The notes below the pieces were generated by a model that saw nothing but the letters and a program-made list of their open reading frames with translations, searched no databases and was not told the origin of the DNA. A stretch of DNA of 10,044 nt from Bimuria novae-zelandiae CBS 107.79 (taxonomy: Eukaryota > Ascomycota > Dothideomycetes > Pleosporales > Didymosphaeriaceae): NCBI GenBank assembly GCA_010015655.1, contig ML976736.1, forward strand, positions 35,081 through 45,124. The letters are read 5' to 3'. Within the stretch, counting starts at the first letter, position 1; each line of letters opens with the position of its first letter. Below, one piece after another: positions 1-7,387 of this stretch. The position numbers were made by a program, and so were the translations under genes.

Positions 1-589
1 CACGGTTTGGAGTCTCCCTTTCCCCACTTGTAGTGGCGCCTCACCTCTGTTGAGATGCGACTACCCATCCTGCACTAGCGCTGTTTACAGCCACTTATGT
101 ATACCTACTGTTCGTAGTTTCAACCAATACAGCAACAAGTACAATTCTCAATTTCTTTTGTATGCGTATGGATCACTAGCTCTCACAGACATACAGCAAC
201 CAAAAAGCGACAATCACATTAACAGAAAGGCGTGTGCTGACATACATTTTAGAGGCTTGCTGATCCATTGCAAGATGATTGTTTTATGTAATTAGCCTCC
301 TCGAACTCGGGGGCGCATTCCAGGCACCTACTCAACAGGTCCTTGGGTCTCGCATCTTGTGGTTTCTGTCTGGTGCGGTCGGACGCAAAGAGAGCTTGCC
401 GTCTTCAAGGATCCGACTTTGAAGGGAACCGGACCTATTTCCTCCATTTCATTACTGACTAATTTTCTGGACCATCTGTGTGACGGTTCAGTATAGAGCT
501 TGGGCCACCCGCGTACGTGCGGCCCGTGCACGTGATCCATACAGTATACAGCTCCTGTAGAGTAGCTACTTAATCACAATAATAATCCT
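1..589. other. Unassigned left flank, not RIP-mutated
   Basis: This stretch has ordinary base composition, with CpA and TpG common, unlike the DNA after about 630. Two short open frames exist here: 81 codons at 50-295 plus and 70 codons at 328-540 minus. Neither has a recognisable motif, a repeat or a family resemblance, so I do not call them genes. Around 508-535 there is a GC-rich near-palindrome followed by a CACGTG hexamer, with nothing to tie it to a gene. The stretch is probably the unique DNA into which the transposon stack is set. Confidence 0.5.
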
Positions 590-603
590 ATACCCGCGTC
601 ACT

Positions 604-624
604 CGCCAACCCTGCGGGTTGGCG
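604..624. repeat. Perfect short hairpin at the edge of the RIP-mutated block
   Basis: This is a perfect inverted repeat with two 9-bp arms (CGCCAACCC / GGGTTGGCG) around a 3-base loop TGC. It lies at the point where composition switches from normal to TpA-rich. The position suits a subterminal inverted repeat of the pogo-like transposon, but I found no matching copy near 9700-10044, so its role is unproven. Confidence 0.6.
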
Positions 625-707
625 CTGCGCAGCTTAACGTAACTTTATAGCTTAATATAACTTTATAACGCGCTTTTTACTTTATCCTTACTATATAACT
701 TATAATA

Positions 708-875
708 ATACCTAAATTTTATAATAAAAATTATAAAATTAAGGAACGTATCTTAGCTTATATCTTTAGCTTTTCTAATAGAGAAATATTTAATATCATA
801 GCTATAGCACGTAACTAGTGCGTGTCTGTTTTGTAACTTTAAGCGCTCGTTAAAGGTAGAAGAAGCTACCATAGC
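708..875 (+). pseudogene. Fot1/pogo-like transposase, N-terminal fragment (RIP-mutated)
   Basis: This is the first ~56 codons of a DNA-transposon transposase, read from an ATA at 708 that probably was ATG. The translation has the layout of the pogo/CENP-B family N-terminus: a short basic start, then a Psq-type helix-turn-helix with the remnants KERILAYI, NREIFNIIAIARN and VKGRRS (about residues 12-53). That unit binds the transposon ends. Its stops are TAA or TAG only, as expected from RIP. The frame is cut at 875 by the ATAGC target duplication of the LTR element and resumes after 8487 with the CENP-B-type helix-turn-helix. Identity rests on order and spacing of motifs recognised by eye, not on an alignment. 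Confidence 0.75.
871..875. repeat. Target-site duplication of the chromovirus, left copy (ATAGC)
   Basis: ATAGC directly precedes the 5' LTR and recurs at 8483-8487 directly after the 3' LTR. Five bases is the usual stagger for Ty3/Gypsy integrases. The exact match shows that both ends of the element come from one insertion event. Confidence 0.95.
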
Positions 876-1348
876 TGTTACGACCACGAACCCCACAAGG
901 ATAAAGAAGCCAGACAATTACGCCAAGAGAGTAATTATTAACGAAGTAGTAGAGTTAACAGGACCTAACAGGGCGCGGGGCAGCTTAGGTTAGCAGTTAC
1001 GTGATAAAGTCCCGCATAAGCGAGAAGTCCCGCATAAAGTACGGGACTATAGGAAGTCCCACGGACTACCTTAGAGAAAGACGTCTTGGCGGGACTACGA
1101 GGAAGAAGTAGACTAGTATATAGTGTAATAGTTCTCCTATATTGTTTCTCTCTTTATAGTTAACTTATATATCTTCTGTGCGAGTACGTTCTCCTATATA
1201 GACTAATAGTTATCTTATTTATTATAAAATTAGATTGTCTAGCCGCGCTAAGTGTCGCATTAACTTATACTATTAAATAATCCGTGAAGCACCACGATAC
1301 CTTACCACCCTAACCTAGATTAGAATAAGGTGTGAGAGCCTTATAACA
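876..1348 (+). repeat. 5' LTR of the chromovirus (473 bp)
   Basis: It starts TGTTACG and ends TAACA, and aligns end to end without gaps to 8010-8482. I counted roughly 33 differences, all of them C/T or G/A transitions, so the LTRs are about 93% identical and differ by RIP rather than random decay. A TATATA at 1117-1122 is a candidate core promoter. The upstream part holds a GTCCC cluster: the 13-mer AAGTCCCGCATAA at 1007-1019 and 1025-1037, with the inverted form GGGACT nearby. The outer half is less mutated than in the 3' LTR and the inner half is more mutated. Confidence 0.97.
1117..1122 (+). promoter_or_regulatory. Candidate TATA box in the 5' LTR
   Basis: TATATA stands 39 bp upstream of the TAGTTAAC segment that could be the transcript start. 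The equivalent in the 3' LTR is 8251-8256. The un-mutated solo LTR has a longer TATATATA at 3315-3322, 35 bp before the matching GTAGTCAA, which supports this as the conserved core promoter position. RIP creates TpA steps, so the mutated copies alone would be weak evidence. Confidence 0.5.
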
Positions 1349-1362
1349 CTTTAACTACCCTA
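1349..1362 (+). other. Primer-binding site region, possible self-priming site
   Basis: DNA directly after the 5' LTR should hold the primer-binding site. There is no TGG start as in a tRNA-type site. The 8-mer TTAACTAC at 1351-1358 is the exact reverse complement of GTAGTTAA at 8290-8297 in the 3' LTR, which lies where transcription could begin downstream of the TATA box. Self-priming from the 5' end of the RNA is established for the Tf1/sushi chromoviruses. RIP may have altered the site, and 8 bp is short. Confidence 0.4.
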
Positions 1363-1369
1363 CGGTACA

Positions 1370-2491
1370 ATAGCAGAACCTAGTTCGACCACCGCAGCTC
1401 CGGCACCTAAGGAAAAGACCCTAAGAGAGATAGTTATTAAACAAGCGGCTTAGATAGCCTAGTTACAGGAAATTATTAACTAGATAAGCGAAAAGATAAG
1501 CTAATGGGAAAATGCGAAACATTAACCAAAGGTCCCGAAGCCTAAACCCTATTTAGGAAAGGGTCACCCAGGAACGTTCCTAACCTAGATAGAACTATTT
1601 ATCCACTATAACCTAGGAAAGTTTAATATAAAATAAGACAAGATCCTAGTTACTTATATAAATATGCAAGACAAGGCAGCCGCGTAGGCTAGACTAATAA
1701 TTAATAATTTTCTTAAGAATGGTAAATTAGAGGATTATAGTTTAGACGCTACTAAAGACGCCTTTAAGGACTAGGAGTCTTTTTGCAAGGCCGTGAAAGG
1801 AATGTTTGGCACTATTAATAAAGGATATTAAGCCGAAATACGCCTCCAGCGCCTACGTCAGGAGAAATCGGCGGTACTCTACACACTAGAGTTCAAACAG
1901 ATCATGGCAGAACTCGAAGGATGGGGAGAAGCCCCACTTATAATTGCCTACTATAACGGACTAAAAGAATCGGTTAAAGACGAATTAGTCCACTAAGGAA
2001 AAGCAGACGACCTAGAAGAACTTATTAATAATGTAATTAAAGTAGACAATTGCCTATACGAACGCAAGCTGGAAAAATAGCATAGTACTAGGCTACTTAC
2101 TAGAAAAGAGAATCGATTTAGGCCCGCAGGAAGAGACTAGGACGGAGATATTATTATAACTAATAAAGCCCGATAGTATAAAAAGAAGAATAGCAAGGGA
2201 AAATAGCTATATAGACTAAAGAAGAGTTATTAGGGCAAGAACGGCATTTTGCAGGAAAAGCGAGAACGGAGGTTTAAAGATAAAACCTGCCTTTAATATA
2301 GTAAGCTAGGCCACTTTGCTAAAGACTGTAATAATTAGGAGACTAAGGTTAATACGACTAACCTCCTATAAGTGGCTATAGCCACCCTTACGCTGGTAGA
2401 AGCCGACGGAGTAGATCTTACGCAGGAGATCCTAGAGCTAATAGAAGAGGAAGAGGAACGAAAGACCCTTCTTAAGTACTAGATCTTTTAA
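1370..2491 (+). pseudogene. gag: gag: capsid/nucleocapsid polyprotein with CCHC knuckle (RIP-mutated)
   Basis: This frame encodes the structural protein that forms the virus-like particle and packages the RNA. It is read from ATA at 1370 (probable former ATG, followed by GCA GAA) for about 370 codons, broken only by TAA/TAG. Residues ~25-60 look coiled and charged. Residues ~70-240 carry the retrotransposon Gag core, with segments such as ELFIHYNLGKF and LEFKQIMAELEGWGEAP. A basic stretch follows. At 2288-2329 there is a CX2CX4HX4C zinc knuckle; its second Cys is now TAT (Tyr), while the other Cys and the His remain. After the knuckle comes an acidic run rich in Glu (about 2438-2460). TAG at 2480 or TAA at 2489 might be the true stop, but the same frame stays free of TGA well beyond. 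Confidence 0.87.
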
Positions 2492-3092
2492 AGACTGGCT
2501 AACAACATCTACTAGATGTGTAGCAGTGCGCTATATTAATTGTCTTAGTGTGAGGCAAAAGTGATTGTCTAAGGGGCACACGCATGGGACGCCTACTGGC
2601 TAGCGGAGAAACTATAGGGGCGCCTAAAATAATACCTACGCCAGATTACGATACAGGAACGACATAAATACGCCAAATAGTGGTAATACACGCGTAAAGG
2701 ATACTAATAACACTCTAAGACTAGAGTTAGGGCCTCCTATTTTCTAGAAGGTTTAGAATACTATAGGCTAAAGCAGAGCCAGTGCAGCGTGCCTAATAAT
2801 TACCATAAGTACTTTCTAGCCTATTAGGCTAAGCACTATAAATAGAATGGTTAGCATTAATGTTTTAACATTACCTACAAGCTACACAGGTAGTAGAAGT
2901 TTAAAACAGGCTAGTTTCCTTAGGGCTTAGACCCCCGCGATACTAGCATAATAATAAGGAATACGTAGCTAGGAAGAGACGCGGACTACTTATTAATTAG
3001 GTAAGAATAATATAACCTATAGTGCTTCGCACACCTGAGCCTGCAGGAAGAAGTAGCCTCCTTAGATAGCTATCTAGGGTATAATGCATTAG

Positions 3093-3097
3093 CCCAG
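3093..3097. repeat. Target-site duplication of the solo LTR, left copy (CCCAG)
   Basis: CCCAG before TGTTACGG is repeated at 3543-3547 directly after the closing TAACA. The duplication shows that the solo LTR is an insertion in its own right and not a rearranged piece of the host element. Confidence 0.95.
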
Positions 3098-3218
3098 TGT
3101 TACGGACCAGAAGTCGACGGTGGGACGACAGGCCTTATGACGACAACCAGGCCCCACCTCCGACTTACGTAATGTCCTAGGCTGTCCCAGGCGCCAAGAC
3201 TATGGGATGTTATGGGAC

Positions 3219-3239
3219 CACGTGACCCAGGGTCACGTG
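3219..3239. promoter_or_regulatory. 21-bp near-perfect palindrome with two CACGTG boxes in the solo LTR
   Basis: Two perfect 10-bp arms (CACGTGACCC / GGGTCACGTG) surround a single A, and the whole sits between TGGGAC (3213-3218) and GTCCCA (3242-3247). CACGTG is the core site of many bHLH factors. It stands about 75-95 bp upstream of the TATATATA, within the likely U3 promoter, so a transcription-factor site is plausible but not shown. A second palindrome, ATCCCATGGGAT, lies at 3252-3263. Confidence 0.5.
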
Positions 3240-3314
3240 ACGTCCCAGGAAATCCCATGGGATCCCACAAGGTTAGGATATGGGATACCATGGGACTCTA
3301 TGGGACAAGGAGGA

Positions 3315-3322
3315 TATATATA
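3315..3322 (+). promoter_or_regulatory. Candidate TATA box in the solo LTR
   Basis: TATATATA lies in DNA that is not RIP-mutated, so it is not a mutation by-product. It stands 35 bp before GTAGTCAA (3350-3357), the counterpart of the possible transcript start in the outer LTRs. Confidence 0.55.
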
Positions 3323-3542
3323 CAGGATGGTTTCCTTTATACGCTCCTTGTAGTCAACTGAAATATCTTCTGTGCGAGTACCTTCTCCTATACAGACTGA
3401 TAGTTATCTTATTCGCTATAAGATTGGATTGTTCAACCGCGCTTAATTGTCGCATCAACTCGTACCATTGAATAACCCGTGAGACGCCTCATTACCTTAC
3501 CGCCCTAACCCGGATCGGACCAAGCGAGTGCACCTCATAACA

Positions 3543-3547
3543 CCCAG
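3543..3547. repeat. Target-site duplication of the solo LTR, right copy (CCCAG)
   Basis: This is the partner of 3093-3097. The gag-frame extension resumes in the same frame immediately after it. Confidence 0.95.
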
Positions 3548-3753
3548 AATGAATGCCTTACTCTAAATTGCCCGCAATATGGGAATTAAGGAGTATATAA
3601 ATCTAATAGGATTAAAGAGACTTACGCCCTATATTAATAGCAATATAAGTAGCACTAAATTAAGGAAGTCTCTAAGCTATCTAAGGTCTAGGACTGGATT
3701 AAGGAAGCTAACGCTAGTTGGCCTGAAACCTTAAACAAAGGGTCTAATAATTT

Positions 3754-3760
3754 AAAAAAC
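3754..3760 (+). promoter_or_regulatory. Candidate -1 ribosomal frameshift heptamer at the gag/pol junction
   Basis: A AAA AAC is set in the gag frame in the X XXY YYZ arrangement, directly followed by TAG in that frame (3761-3763). A -1 slip here moves ribosomes from frame 2 into frame 1, which is the frame of all pol domains. Frame 1 is free of TGA from 3727 onward, so the overlap includes the heptamer. RIP may have converted some G to A here, so the original sequence could have differed. Confidence 0.4.
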
Positions 3761-3849
3761 TAGATTGTTACTAGGTAATAAGCCACACTAGTAATAGTGC
3801 GATTATTATAGCTTATTAAGTAGACACTCGCCGAGTTAAGAAGCGCTTA

Positions 3850-4160
3850 ATTAAAGACATTACGGTGTATAGATATTGTGTTACAGCACTAATTAACCTA
3901 AGGGCAAACGCGTGTCTAATCGCCCCGCGAGTAGTCGAGAAGTACGATATGCTATATCGTAATAAGAAAATACTACTACAAATAAGACTCGCGGACGGGA
4001 CGTAATTATAAGGATATAGTAACGGTTGGCTGCGCCTTGAGACGGCGCTGGTATAAGTTAACATAGAAGGCCTAGAGAGCCAACACGTCTTCACTATCGC
4101 GGAGATGAGAGACCTCGAAGCCATCGTTGGATACGAATGGCTAGAACAACACAATCCACG
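3850..4160 (+). pseudogene. pol protease domain
   Basis: This is the retropepsin-type aspartic protease that cleaves Gag and Pol in the particle. The active-site triplet context is now I-N-L-R-A-N at 3892-3909: the catalytic Asp codon is AAC (Asn, 3895-3897) and the following Gly is AGG (Arg), both explained by G-to-A. Downstream are the flap-side strand IRLADGT and the typical end VGYEWLEQHNPRID, matching the ILG-DWL-NP-ID pattern of Ty3/Gypsy proteases. A 112-codon open frame on the opposite strand here is only its shadow. Confidence 0.85.
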
Positions 4161-4464
4161 GATAGACTAGATTGAATAAACGATCCTTCCCTAGGACCCA
4201 CTAGCGAAGGCTTAGGCAAGCCCTAGTGGGAGGGAAACTCCCTAACCTTAGGCGAGAAAAAGGAGTTAACTATCTAGGATATAAGAAATATTAGTATGCA
4301 AGATAGACAGGATTTTAAAGTAATACCTAGGGCAGGTGCACTGTATATAGGTCTAAGAGACTAAGATAGTCCTAGATAACCCTAGTCTGTTAGAAGAATA
4401 TAAGGAATTCGCAGACCTATTCGAGGAACACGACGAGACTATCCTACCTAAACACAAGGAGTAG

Positions 4465-5100
4465 GATTACGAGATACCACTAGTAAAGGGAGCTAAGCTA
4501 TAGCTAGAACGCCTAAGGCCCCTTACCTATAAATAAGAAAAAGAGTTAAAAGAGCTAATACAGAAGAATCTACGCTTAGGGAAATAGCGGCCTAGTTAGA
4601 GTCCTGTGGCCTTCCCTATACTCTTTGTTCGCAAAAAAGACGGCAGGCTGTAACTCTGTGTAGATTATAGATAGCTAAACGCCGTGACGATTAAGAATCG
4701 CTACTCGTTACTACTAATAACGGAGCTTATAGATAGGCTCCGAGGAGCTAAATACTTCACGAAATTCGACGTTTAGGATAGATTCCACAGAATTTAAATT
4801 ACGAAAAGGTACGAGTGGAAAACGGCGTTTCGCACACGATATGGCCTTTTCGAGTATACAGTTATGCCTATAGGGCTAACCAACGCACTAGTAACCTTTT
4901 AGGAGTTAATAAATTAAGTATTATATAAATACTTAGACGTATTCTGCACGGCGTACCTCGACGATATCTTAATATACTTACACGGAACCTTGGAAGAGCA
5001 CAAAGGACATGTACGTAAAGTACTATAGAAGTTATAAGAGTATTAATTACTCCTACACCCTAAGAAGTGCGAGTTCCATGTCACTAAGACAGAATATTTG
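4465..5100 (+). pseudogene. pol reverse transcriptase domain
   Basis: This is the RNA-dependent DNA polymerase that copies the element's RNA. The N-terminal DYEIPL and PVAFPILFVRKKDGRL blocks, [14 protein letters not shown] (catalytic Asp, GAC at 4768-4770), [19 protein letters not shown] and AYLDDILIY (catalytic Asp pair, GACGAT at 4960-4965) occur in family order and spacing, followed by [15 protein letters not shown] and the connection to RNase H. The catalytic Asp codons survive, as expected since GAC and GAT are not in CpA context. Several Gln/Trp positions are now stops. Confidence 0.97.
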
Positions 5101-5394
5101 GGATTTGTGATATCCCGAGAAGGTGTTAAGATGGACCCGAAGAAGATCGCGACAATAAAAGAATAACTACTATTATAATTAATAAAAGACATCTAGTCTT
5201 TCTTAGGCTTTACCAACTTCTATCGCAAATTTATTAGGAACTACTTAAAGACGACCGCTCTATTAACAGAACTTATAAAGATAGGGAAATAGCGACCTCT
5301 GTAAAAGGTAGAAATAGCGGCTTTTAAGTAGCTTAAACGCCTATTCCTAACGGCACCCCTACTATAAATATACGACCTAGAGCGGCGACATTGC

Positions 5395-5754
5395 ATCTAC
5401 ACGGATGTATTAGACTATGCGCTAGGGGCCGTATTATTATAAGAGTACGACAATAGTAAATAGAGACCCGTCTTCTATTACGCACGCAAGCTCTTAGGAG
5501 TAGAACTAAATTATAAGATTTATAATAAGGAGTTACTTGTAATTATTAACTATTTTAAGCAATAGGAAGCGTAGCTTAAAGGAGTAAAGTACTAGATAAA
5601 GGTTTTTTTAAATTATCTTAACCTTACGCGCTTCACAACTACAAAGAAGCTTAATTAATAATAGGCTAGATAGTTAGAATAGATGGCGGAATTCGACTTT
5701 CGCATTACCTATTTACTTGGCAACTCGAACGCCGCAGTAGACGCACTTAGTAGG
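5395..5754 (+). pseudogene. pol RNase H domain
   Basis: This domain degrades the RNA strand of the RNA-DNA hybrid. TDVLDYALGAVL at 5401-5436 corresponds to the family TDAS-D-ALGAVL block, with Ala-Ser changed to Val-Leu by C-to-T. NYKIYNKELLVI matches NYEIYDKELLAI with the catalytic Glu now Lys. The domain ends with MAEFDFRITYLLG and DALSR (5740-5754), the usual close before integrase. Confidence 0.9.
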
Positions 5755-6039
5755 TGTTTAGATCTTATAAAAGAAGACGATAGAAGTAATTATATTATAA
5801 TCCTAGCCTACGCGAAGGATAGAACCCTTTACTATAATAAAATATAACTTACGCTAGTATTAGAAGTATAGCGCGCGGATCTTACCTATTATAGGCTAGC
5901 TATAAAAGAGATATAAGATTATAGTAGGCTTAAGGATAAGGATTGCCAAGCGTATAATTTCTACTAAGCTATAAAATTAATAGCACGGGACTATTAAAAC
6001 TATATTTAGATTAGTAAGTAAACGGCTCCGCTACTAATT

Positions 6040-7065
6040 AAAAAACTACACGAAGATAAGGATTAGGGATACCTAGGGATCGCCAAAACGACGCGTTAAA
6101 TCGCGAACGAATATGCCATCCCTAGGCTACGCTAGGCGGTATAGAAGGTTTTAGGTAACTATTTAGCCTATTATAAGAATAAGCCTAAGAGACATAAGCC
6201 CTATAGCCTCTTACAACTACTGCAGCTGCCCCTAAGACTATAGTTAAGCGTGACTATAGACTTTATCGTAAAGCTACTGGCATTACTAGCACTAAGGAAC
6301 AAGGATCCCTATAACTTAATCTTAATTATAATCTATTAACTTACTAAGGAGTCAAGGTTTATGCTAATTAGGGAAGCTATGTTAGCAGAAGAACTAGCCT
6401 ATGTAGTGGAACAAGAACTAATATTACAGGTTAGACGACCTAACAAGTTTATTACAGACAGGGCCAAGATATTTACATTATTATACTAGACTACGTTTAT
6501 AGCTAAATTAGGGATTAAGCACAAGCTCACGACGAGCTTTTACCCTAAAATAGATAGCTAAACTAAGCGAATAAACTAAACGTTAGAACAGTATCTCCGG
6601 ATATATATAAATAAGCTTTAAGATAACTGGGTTAAGCTGTTGCCAACGGCCTAGCTGGCATATAATAGCGCAAGATCGGCGACTACGGGGTACTCGCCAT
6701 ATTACGCCAACCATGGATGTGAGCCAACGACTTACTAGGATTTATTAGATATCTAGAGCATTGCAAAGAACGCAGCTAATAAGGCCAAACTTATATAAGA
6801 CCTATATAAAACACTACACAAGAATATTACGCGACGTAACGAACAAACGGCGCGATAAGCAAATAAGAAAAGGATTATAGGACTAACCTTTAAAAAAGGG
6901 GATAGAGTCCTCCTCTCGCGAAAAAATCTTAAGACAACAAGACTAAGTAAAAAACTAGATAATCTTCGAAAGGGACTATTCAAAATCTAAGAGGTTAAGG
7001 GACTAGTTAATTTTAAACTATAGCTACCTATAGATACACGGATCCACCTAGTCTTCCATAAGTCA
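6040..7065 (+). pseudogene. pol integrase: zinc region, D,D(35)E core and GPY/F module
   Basis: Integrase joins the cDNA to the genome. The HHCC zinc region keeps the first His (6049-6051), but the second is Tyr (TAC, 6070-6072), and both Cys codons read TAT (6160-6162, 6169-6171). The core has Asp at 6259-6261 (VTIDF) and Asp at 6457-6459 (FITDRAKIFT). The third residue is Lys (AAG, 6565-6567) in TKRIN, where the family has TERIN. Spacing between second and third acidic positions is exactly 35 residues. A GPY/F-like KGLF (Pro to Leu) lies at 6970-6981, followed by HLVFHKSLLEP. All named changes are RIP-type transitions, so catalysis is lost. Confidence 0.93.
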
Positions 7066-7128
7066 TTGTTAGAACCAGCACCACTAGACGCCGAACTAGA
7101 AATCTAGCTTAAACTTAAAGATAAGGAG

Positions 7129-7290
7129 TACGAGGTCGAAGCTATTAGGGACCTATAAGAAATTAGGCGTTAGTATAAGTATCTAGTAAAGTAGGAAGGA
7201 TGGCCAGAAAACCATAATACGTAGGAACTAGTATAAAACCTTACGAACTATAAGACAGCGCTAGAGAGGTTTTATAAGGAATATCTAGAG
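7129..7290 (+). pseudogene. pol C-terminal chromodomain
   Basis: YEVEAIRD opens the domain, YKYLVK and then EGWPENHNT form its centre, and a helix (NYKTALERFYKEY) closes it, as in chromodomains of fungal Tf1/MAGGY-type integrases. Two likely Trp codons of the centre are now TAG; the TGG at 7201-7203 survives. In this family the domain reads histone methylation marks and steers insertion, which agrees with the element sitting inside an older repeat. Placement at the extreme C-terminus is typical. Confidence 0.88.
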
Positions 7291-7387
7291 GCGCTGCGAT
7301 TAGATTAGCAAGGAACTTAGAAAAGTTAAAGAATATAAAAGGATTAAAAGGAATAAATAAATTAGCCTATAACTAGCCTAAGTTAGC

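Larger units (their letters stand above)
3098..3542 (+). repeat. Nested solo LTR (445 bp) of a related Ty3/Gypsy element, not RIP-mutated
   Basis: It starts TGTTACGG, ends CTCATAACA and is flanked by CCCAG on both sides. From about 3361 to the end it aligns with the outer LTRs (shared CTTCTGTGCGAGTAC, CTTACCGCCCTAACC), and most differences are of RIP type. The first ~240 bp differ in sequence but share a GTCCC/GGGAC-rich theme. Unlike everything around it, it keeps plentiful CpA and TpG, so it arrived after the surrounding element was mutated, or was not recognised as a repeat. No internal domain remains; the simplest history is insertion of a full element followed by LTR-LTR recombination. 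A TATATATA lies at 3315-3322. Short open frames within it are not genes. Confidence 0.95.
2492..3763 (+). pseudogene. Unrecognised gag-frame extension between zinc knuckle and protease (RIP-mutated, interrupted)
   Basis: The gag reading frame (frame 2) continues with TAA/TAG stops and no TGA to about 3763, split by the solo LTR at 3098-3542. Removing that insert with one copy of its CCCAG duplication (450 bp, a multiple of three) keeps the frame. This leaves ~274 codons between gag and the pol frame, far more than the short linker usual in Ty3/Gypsy elements. The first part is rich in Tyr, Trp, Lys and Arg (segments AWDAYWLAEKL, RASYFLEGLEYYRLKQ, NNYHKYFLAY). The second part is rich in Lys/Ile/Leu (IKEVSKLSKV, DWIKEANASWPETL). 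Many TAG codons could have been TGG or CAG, so the Trp count is uncertain. I recognise no family. It may be an extra Gag domain or a second gene. Confidence 0.6.
3760..7329 (+). pseudogene. pol: pol: protease-RT-RNase H-integrase-chromodomain polyprotein (RIP-mutated)
   Basis: This is the enzyme polyprotein of the element, all in one frame (frame 1, -1 relative to gag), roughly 1190 codons long and so of normal length for a chromovirus pol. The order is aspartic protease (~3850-4160), reverse transcriptase (~4465-5100), RNase H (~5395-5754), integrase with zinc region, D,D(35)E core and GPY/F motif (~6040-7060), chromodomain (~7129-7290). Dozens of in-frame TAA/TAG codons interrupt it; I saw no TGA. 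Frame 1 opens after a TGA at 3724-3726, so pol may start by frameshift near 3754-3760 or by another route. The last stops of the frame are at 7318 and 7327; which was the true stop is uncertain. No indel is needed to read from protease to chromodomain, so damage is by substitution. Confidence 0.95.

Noticed and set aside
50..295. 81-codon plus-strand open frame in the left flank
   Set aside because: No recognisable motif or family resemblance; its length is compatible with chance in ordinary DNA.
328..540. 70-codon minus-strand open frame in the left flank
   Set aside because: Low-complexity, motif-free translation and no supporting context.
1007..1037. Repeated 13-mers as a CRISPR-like array
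   Set aside because: Only two copies with a 5-base gap inside an LTR, and the genome is eukaryotic; this is an LTR promoter repeat.
3100..3471. Open frames on both strands inside the solo LTR (3100-3291 minus, 3280-3471 plus)
   Set aside because: They fall within a defined LTR and arise from its GTCCCA/TGGGAC repeats and lack of RIP stops.
3816..4154. 112-codon minus-strand open frame
   Set aside because: It lies opposite the protease domain, which reads clearly on the plus strand; the reverse frame is a shadow without motifs.
6753..6983. 76-codon minus-strand open frame
   Set aside because: It is antisense to the integrase C-terminal region, with hydrophobic composition expected from reading Lys-rich codons backward.
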